Shown piece after piece: positions 59,558 to 64,000 of a stretch of 64,000 bases of DNA. Source of the DNA: Atherix ibis. Lineage: Eukaryota > Arthropoda > Insecta > Diptera > Athericidae. The translations under genes and the position numbers were made by a program. Under the pieces are notes generated by a model, which was not told the origin of the DNA, made no database searches, and saw only the letters and a list, made by a program, of their open reading frames with translations. The DNA is taken from the NCBI GenBank assembly GCA_958298945.1, contig OY282610.1, forward strand, positions 52,769,667 through 52,833,666. Reading direction: 5' to 3'. The first letter of the stretch is position 1. Each line of letters starts with the position of its first letter.

Positions 59558-61178
59558 AAAAATTTTCCTGTAAGGACTTTTTTAGTCCGATCAGGATAAT
59601 AAGAATAATTATTAGTTTCACATATGTATGCGCATTAACATCATTAAACAAATTTTCGAAAAAATTTCCTTTTTCATAGAAAAATAGAAATTTAAAAAAA
59701 AATTTAATGATCTTTTGGCAAATTTTTCTCAAAACTCCCACCGAAATTTATCGTGACAGGTTATATTCCTTCCAATCATTATACTAAGAGTCAAAGAAGG
59801 TTTGTCTGAAAGTGTGCAATGTCACTATAAAAAAAATTCTAAAAAACCTTAATTTTTATACAAAAAAAAACGAATTTTAAGAAAGAAAACAATAAATTTT
59901 ATGAATTTTTTCTCAAAATCACCGACAAAAATTTATCCAGAAAGGATATTCTCATTCCAATCGAGAAAATATGCATTGAAGAAGCTTTGCCTGAAAGTAC
60001 GCAATGACACCATAAAAACAATTCTAAAAACCTTAATTTTTATACAAAAAAAACGAATTTTAAGAAAGAAAACCATAAATTTTATGAATTTTTTCTCAAA
60101 ATCACCAACAAAAATTTATCCAGAAAGGAATTTCTCATTTCAATCAAAAAAATATGCATTGGAGAAGCTTTGCCTGAAAGTACGCAATGACACCATAAAA
60201 ACAATTCTAAAAACCTTAATTTTTATACAAAAAAATGAATTTTAAGAAAGAAAACCATAAATTTTATGAAATTTTTCTCAAAATCACCAACAAAAATTTA
60301 TCCAGAAAGGAAATTCTCATTTCAATCAAGAAAATATGCATTGGAGAAGCTTTGCCTAAAAGTACGCAATGACACCATAAAAACCGTTCTAAAAACCTTA
60401 ATTTTTATACAAAAAAAAAACGAATTTTAACAAAGAAAACAATAAATTTTATGAATTTTTTCTCAAAATCACCAACAAAAATTTATCCAGAAAGGAAATT
60501 CTCATTTCAATCAAGCAAATATGCATTGGAGAAGCTTTGCCTGAAAGTACGCAATGACACCATAAAAACAATTCTAAAAACCTAAATTTTTATACAAAAA
60601 AAATGAATTTTAAGAAAGAAAACCATAAATTTGATGAATTTTTTCTCAAAACCACCAACAAAAATTTATCCAGAAAGAATTTTCTCATTCCAATGAGAAT
60701 AATATGAATCGGAGAAGCTTTGCCTGAAAGTGCACAATCATACCCCAAACAAACATCTCCAAAAAACCACCATTTTCATAGAGAAAAACAAATTTTAAGA
60801 GAAAGTGGACTCAGTATAATAATTGTTGCCTCCTATTTTTTGAGAAAACTGGGTGCCTGTTGTAAAAATTGGATTTTCGTGAATATTGTCACAAATTTTC
60901 GAATTTTTGTGGTTTTTTGCATATCTTTAGGTGGTCAATTTATTTTGCTTTCAGTAAATAAAAAATTTAATTTTAGGCAATTTTTTTTTAATAGTGCTCA
61001 CAAAAATTTATTCTGAAAGGATATTCCTTTTTCGATCAAAATAATGTGGATCTAGAAGGCTATGTTCAAGTGTATGTAATGAAACCATGAAACAAATTGC
61101 CATTTTTATCCAAAAAAGCAAACTTTATTTTTAAAAAAATACAGCGAACTTTAGGTATTTTTTTTTAAAACGCCTGGA
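59558..61178 (+). repeat. HOR unit 38, n=4, Wb type
   Basis: Z 59558-59741, Wb 59742-59926 (GACAGGTTATATTCC), C 59927-60659, X 60660-61001, Y 61002-61178. W ends in CACCGAC. Several cores are Cf. X has GCCTGTTGTAAAAATTGG; Y has GATCAAAATAATGTGG. Confidence 0.94.
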
Positions 61179-62615
61179 AAAAATTTTCCTGTAAGGACTT
61201 TTTTAGTCCGATCAGGATAATAAGAATAATTATTAGTTTCACATATGTATGCGCATTAACATCATTAAACAAATTTTCGAAAAAATTTCCTTTTTCATAG
61301 AAAAATAGAAATTTAAAAAAAAATTTAATGATCTTTTGGCAAATTTTTCTCAAAACTCCCACCGAAATTTATCGTGACAGGTTATATTCCTTCCAATCAT
61401 TATACTAAGAGTCAAAGAAGGTTTGCCTGAAAGTGTGCAATGACACTATAAAAAAAATTCTAAAAAACCTTAATTTTTATACAAAATAAACGAATTTTAA
61501 GAAAGAAAACAATAAATTTTATGAATTTTTTCTCAAAATCACCGACAAAAATTTATCCAGAAAGGATATTCTCATTTCAATCAAGAAAATATGCATTGGA
61601 GAAGCTTTGCCTGAAAGTACGCAATGACACCATAAAAACAATTCTAAAAACCTTAATTTTTATAAAAAAAAATGAATTTTAAGAAAGAAAACCATAAATT
61701 TTATGAAATTTTTCTCAAAATCACCAACAAAAATTTATCCAGAAAGGAAATTCTCATTCCAATCGAGAAAATATGCATTGGAGAAGCTTTGCCTAAAAGT
61801 ACGCAATGACACCATAAAAACCGTTCTAAAAACCTTAATTTTTATACAAAAAAAAAACGAATTTTAAGAAAGAAAACAATAAATTTTATGAATTTTTTCT
61901 CAAAATCACCAACAAAAATTTATCCAGAAAGGAAATTCTCATTTCAATCAAGCAAATATGCATTGGAGAAGCTTTGCCTGAAAGTACGCAATGACACCAT
62001 AAAAACAATTCTAAAAACCTTAATTTTTATACAAAAAAAATGAATTTTAAGAAAGAAAACCATAAATTTGATGAATTTTTTCTCAAAACCACCAACAAAA
62101 ATTTATCCAGAAAGAATTTTCTCATTCCAATGAGAATAATATGAATCGGAGAAGCTTTGCCTGAAAGTGCACAATCATACCCCAAACAAACATCTCCAAA
62201 AAACCACCATTTTCATAGAAAAAAACAAATTTTAAGAGAAAGTGGACTCAGTGTAATAATTGTTGCCTCCTATTTTTTGAGAAAACTGGGTGCCTGTTGT
62301 AAAAATTGGATTTTCGTGAATATTGTCACAAATTTTCGAATTTTTGTGGTTTTTTGCATATCTTTAGGTGGTCAATTTATTTTGCTTTCAGTAAATAAAA
62401 AATTTAATTTTAGGCAATTTTTTTTTAATAGTGCTCACAAAAATTTATTCTGAAAGGATATTCCTTTTTCGATCAGGATAATATGGATCTAGAAGGCTAT
62501 GTTAAAGTGTATATAATGAAACCATGAAACAAATTGCCATTTTTATCCAAAAAAGCAAACTTTATTTTGAAAAAAATACAGCGAACTTTAGGTATTTTTT
62601 TTTAAAACGCCTGGA
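61179..62615 (+). repeat. HOR unit 39, n=3, Wb type
   Basis: Z 61179-61362, Wb 61363-61546, C 61547-62096, X 62097-62438, Y 62439-62615. It shares the CACCGAC joint, GAAATTTTTCTC, AATCAAGCAAATATGC and GCCTGTTG with unit 38, so the two are close relatives that differ by one core monomer. Confidence 0.94.
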
Positions 62616-64000
62616 AAAAATTTTCCTGTAAGGACTTTTTAGTCCGATCAGGATAATAAGAATAATTATTAGTTTCACATATGTATGCGCATTAACATCA
62701 TTAAACAAATTTTCGAAAAAATTTCCTTTTTCATAGAAAAATAGAAATTTAAAAAAAAATTTAATGATCTTTTGGCAAATTTTTCTCAAAACTCCCACCG
62801 AAATTTATCGTGACAGGTTATATTCCTTCCAATCATTATACTAAGAGTCAAAGAAGGTTTGCCTGAAAGTGTGCAATGACACTATAAAAAAATTCTAAAA
62901 AACCTTAATTTTTATACAAAAAAAACCAATTTTAAGAAAGAAAACAATAAATTTTATGAATTTTTTCTCAAAATCACCAACAAAAATTTATCCAGAAAGG
63001 AATTTCTCATTCCAATCGAGAAAATATGTATTGGAGAAGCTTTGCCTGAAAGTACGCAATGACACCATAAAAACAATTCTAAAAACCTTAATTTGTATAC
63101 AAAAAAAAACGAATTTTAAGAAAGAAAACTATAAATTTTATGAATTTTTTCTCAAAATCACCAACAAAAATTTATCCAGAAAGGATATTCTCATTCCAAT
63201 CAAGAAAATATGTATTGGAGAAGCTTTGCCTGAAAGTACGCAATGACACCATAAAAACAATTCTAAAAACCTTAATTTGTATACAAAAAAAACGAATTTT
63301 AGGAAAGAAAACTATAAATTTTATGAATTTTTTCTCAAAATCACCAACAAAAATTTATCCAGAAAGGATATTCTCATTCCAATCGAGATAATATGCATTG
63401 GAGAAGCTTTGCCTAAGAGTACGCAATGACACCATAAAAACCGTTCTAAAAACCTTAATTTTTATACAAAAAAAAACGAATTTTAAGAAAGAAAACAATA
63501 AATTTTATGAATTTTTTCTCAAAATCACCAACAAAAATTTATCCATAAAGGAAATTCTCATTCCAATCGAAAAAATATGTATTGGAGAAGCTTTGCCTGA
63601 AAGTACGCAATGAGACCATAAAAACAATTCTAAAAACCTTAATTTGTATACAAAAAAAAACGAATTTTAGGAAAGAAAACTATAAATTTTATGAATTTTT
63701 TCTCAAAATCACCAACAAAAATTTATCCAGAAAGGATATTCTCATTCCAATCGAGAAAATATGCATTGGAGAAGCTTTGCCTAAAAGTACGCAATGACAC
63801 CATAAAAACCGTTCTAAAAACCTTAATTTTTATACAAAAAAAACGAATTTTAATCAAGAAAACAATTAATTTTATGAATTTTTTCTCAAAATCATCAACA
63901 AAAATTTATCCAGAAAGGATATTCTCATTTCAAACGAGAAAATATGCATTGGAGAAGCTTTGCCTAAAAGTACGCAATGACACCATAAAAACCGTTCTAA
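62616..64000 (+). repeat. HOR unit 40 (3' truncated by window), n of at least 5
   Basis: Z 62616-62798 (one T shorter in its dyad loop), Wb 62799-62981, core monomers starting at 62982, 63166, 63349, 63533, 63717 and 63900 (last one cut). The cores return to Ca/Cb/Cc types like those of the left compartment. The array clearly continues beyond the window. Confidence 0.94.

Larger units (their letters stand above)
1..64000. repeat. Satellite DNA array with higher-order repeat structure (Z-W-C(n)-X-Y)
   Basis: The entire window consists of direct repeats in one orientation. The landmark AAAACGCCTGG (Y/Z boundary) recurs at 1781, 3588, 5026, 7201, 8641, 10447, 12067, 13671, 15092, 16880, 18685, 19938, 21725, 23532, 24969, 26774, 28577, 30198, 31817, 33804, 35609, 37230, 38851, 40837, 43567, 45920 (last bases CTGT), 47507, 48393, 49281, 50534, 51840, 53094, about 54715, 55968, 57406, 58476, 59546, 61167 and 62604. 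Nearly all intervals equal about 886 plus a multiple of 184 bp. No unique DNA, gene or transposon interrupts the array. A eukaryotic heterochromatic location is inferred from family knowledge; centromeric, pericentromeric and subtelomeric positions cannot be told apart here. Block limits in the unit entries are accurate to a few bases. Confidence 0.97.

Noticed and set aside
1..64000. Telomeric repeats or rDNA/tRNA genes within the array
   Set aside because: No TTAGG or TTAGGG runs, no tRNA cloverleaf and no rRNA-like stretch were seen on either strand.

Overview
The whole 64 kb window is one uninterrupted, head-to-tail satellite DNA array. I see no credible protein-coding gene, RNA gene, transposable element, CRISPR array or unique-sequence spacer, and no change of orientation. 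The DNA is strongly AT-rich; a hand count of one 184-bp core monomer gives about 26% G+C. The scale, composition and lack of genes point to eukaryotic constitutive heterochromatin (centromeric, pericentromeric or subtelomeric). The sequence alone does not tell me the species.

The array is a higher-order repeat (HOR) built from five classes of block that always occur in the same order: Z (about 184 bp), W (about 184 bp), a run of n core monomers C (about 184 bp each), X (about 342 bp, a core-like 5' half plus about 158 bp of unrelated-looking sequence) and Y (about 177 bp). Z, W, Y and the start of X are diverged relatives of C. Forty units are visible: a partial first one, 38 complete intervals and a partial last one. 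Unit lengths are quantised as about 886 + 184 x n bp. By position, n runs over 0, 1, 2, 3, 4, 5, 6, 7, 8 and 10, with 5 most frequent (about 1805 bp). The window holds about 159 whole core monomers.

Within units, core monomers fall into recognisable subtypes (Ca, Cb, Cc, Cd, Ce, and on the right Cf). The five-core unit has the order Z-W-Ca-Cb-Cc-Cd-Ce-X-Y; shorter and longer units are mostly in-register losses or gains from this order. Layout: 1-9 kb holds a 3.61-kb two-unit duplication; 9-40.8 kb is a homogeneous stretch of mostly 3-6-core units with local duplications (notably 33-36.5 kb); 40.8-46 kb holds the two most expanded units (n=10 and n=8); 47.5-49.3 kb holds two minimal units with no core monomer; and 49-64 kb is a second, more diverged compartment of shorter units with the Cf subtype and, in some units, an altered W (Wb). 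A diagnostic W variant switches at about 43.8 kb.

The most interesting structure is the combination of an accordion-like core run between four invariant diverged blocks, short dyad symmetries placed in the 5' part of every block class, and one non-core segment carried once per unit. Long open frames occur throughout but are best explained as by-products of a low-stop, A-rich repeat whose poly-A length shifts the frame.
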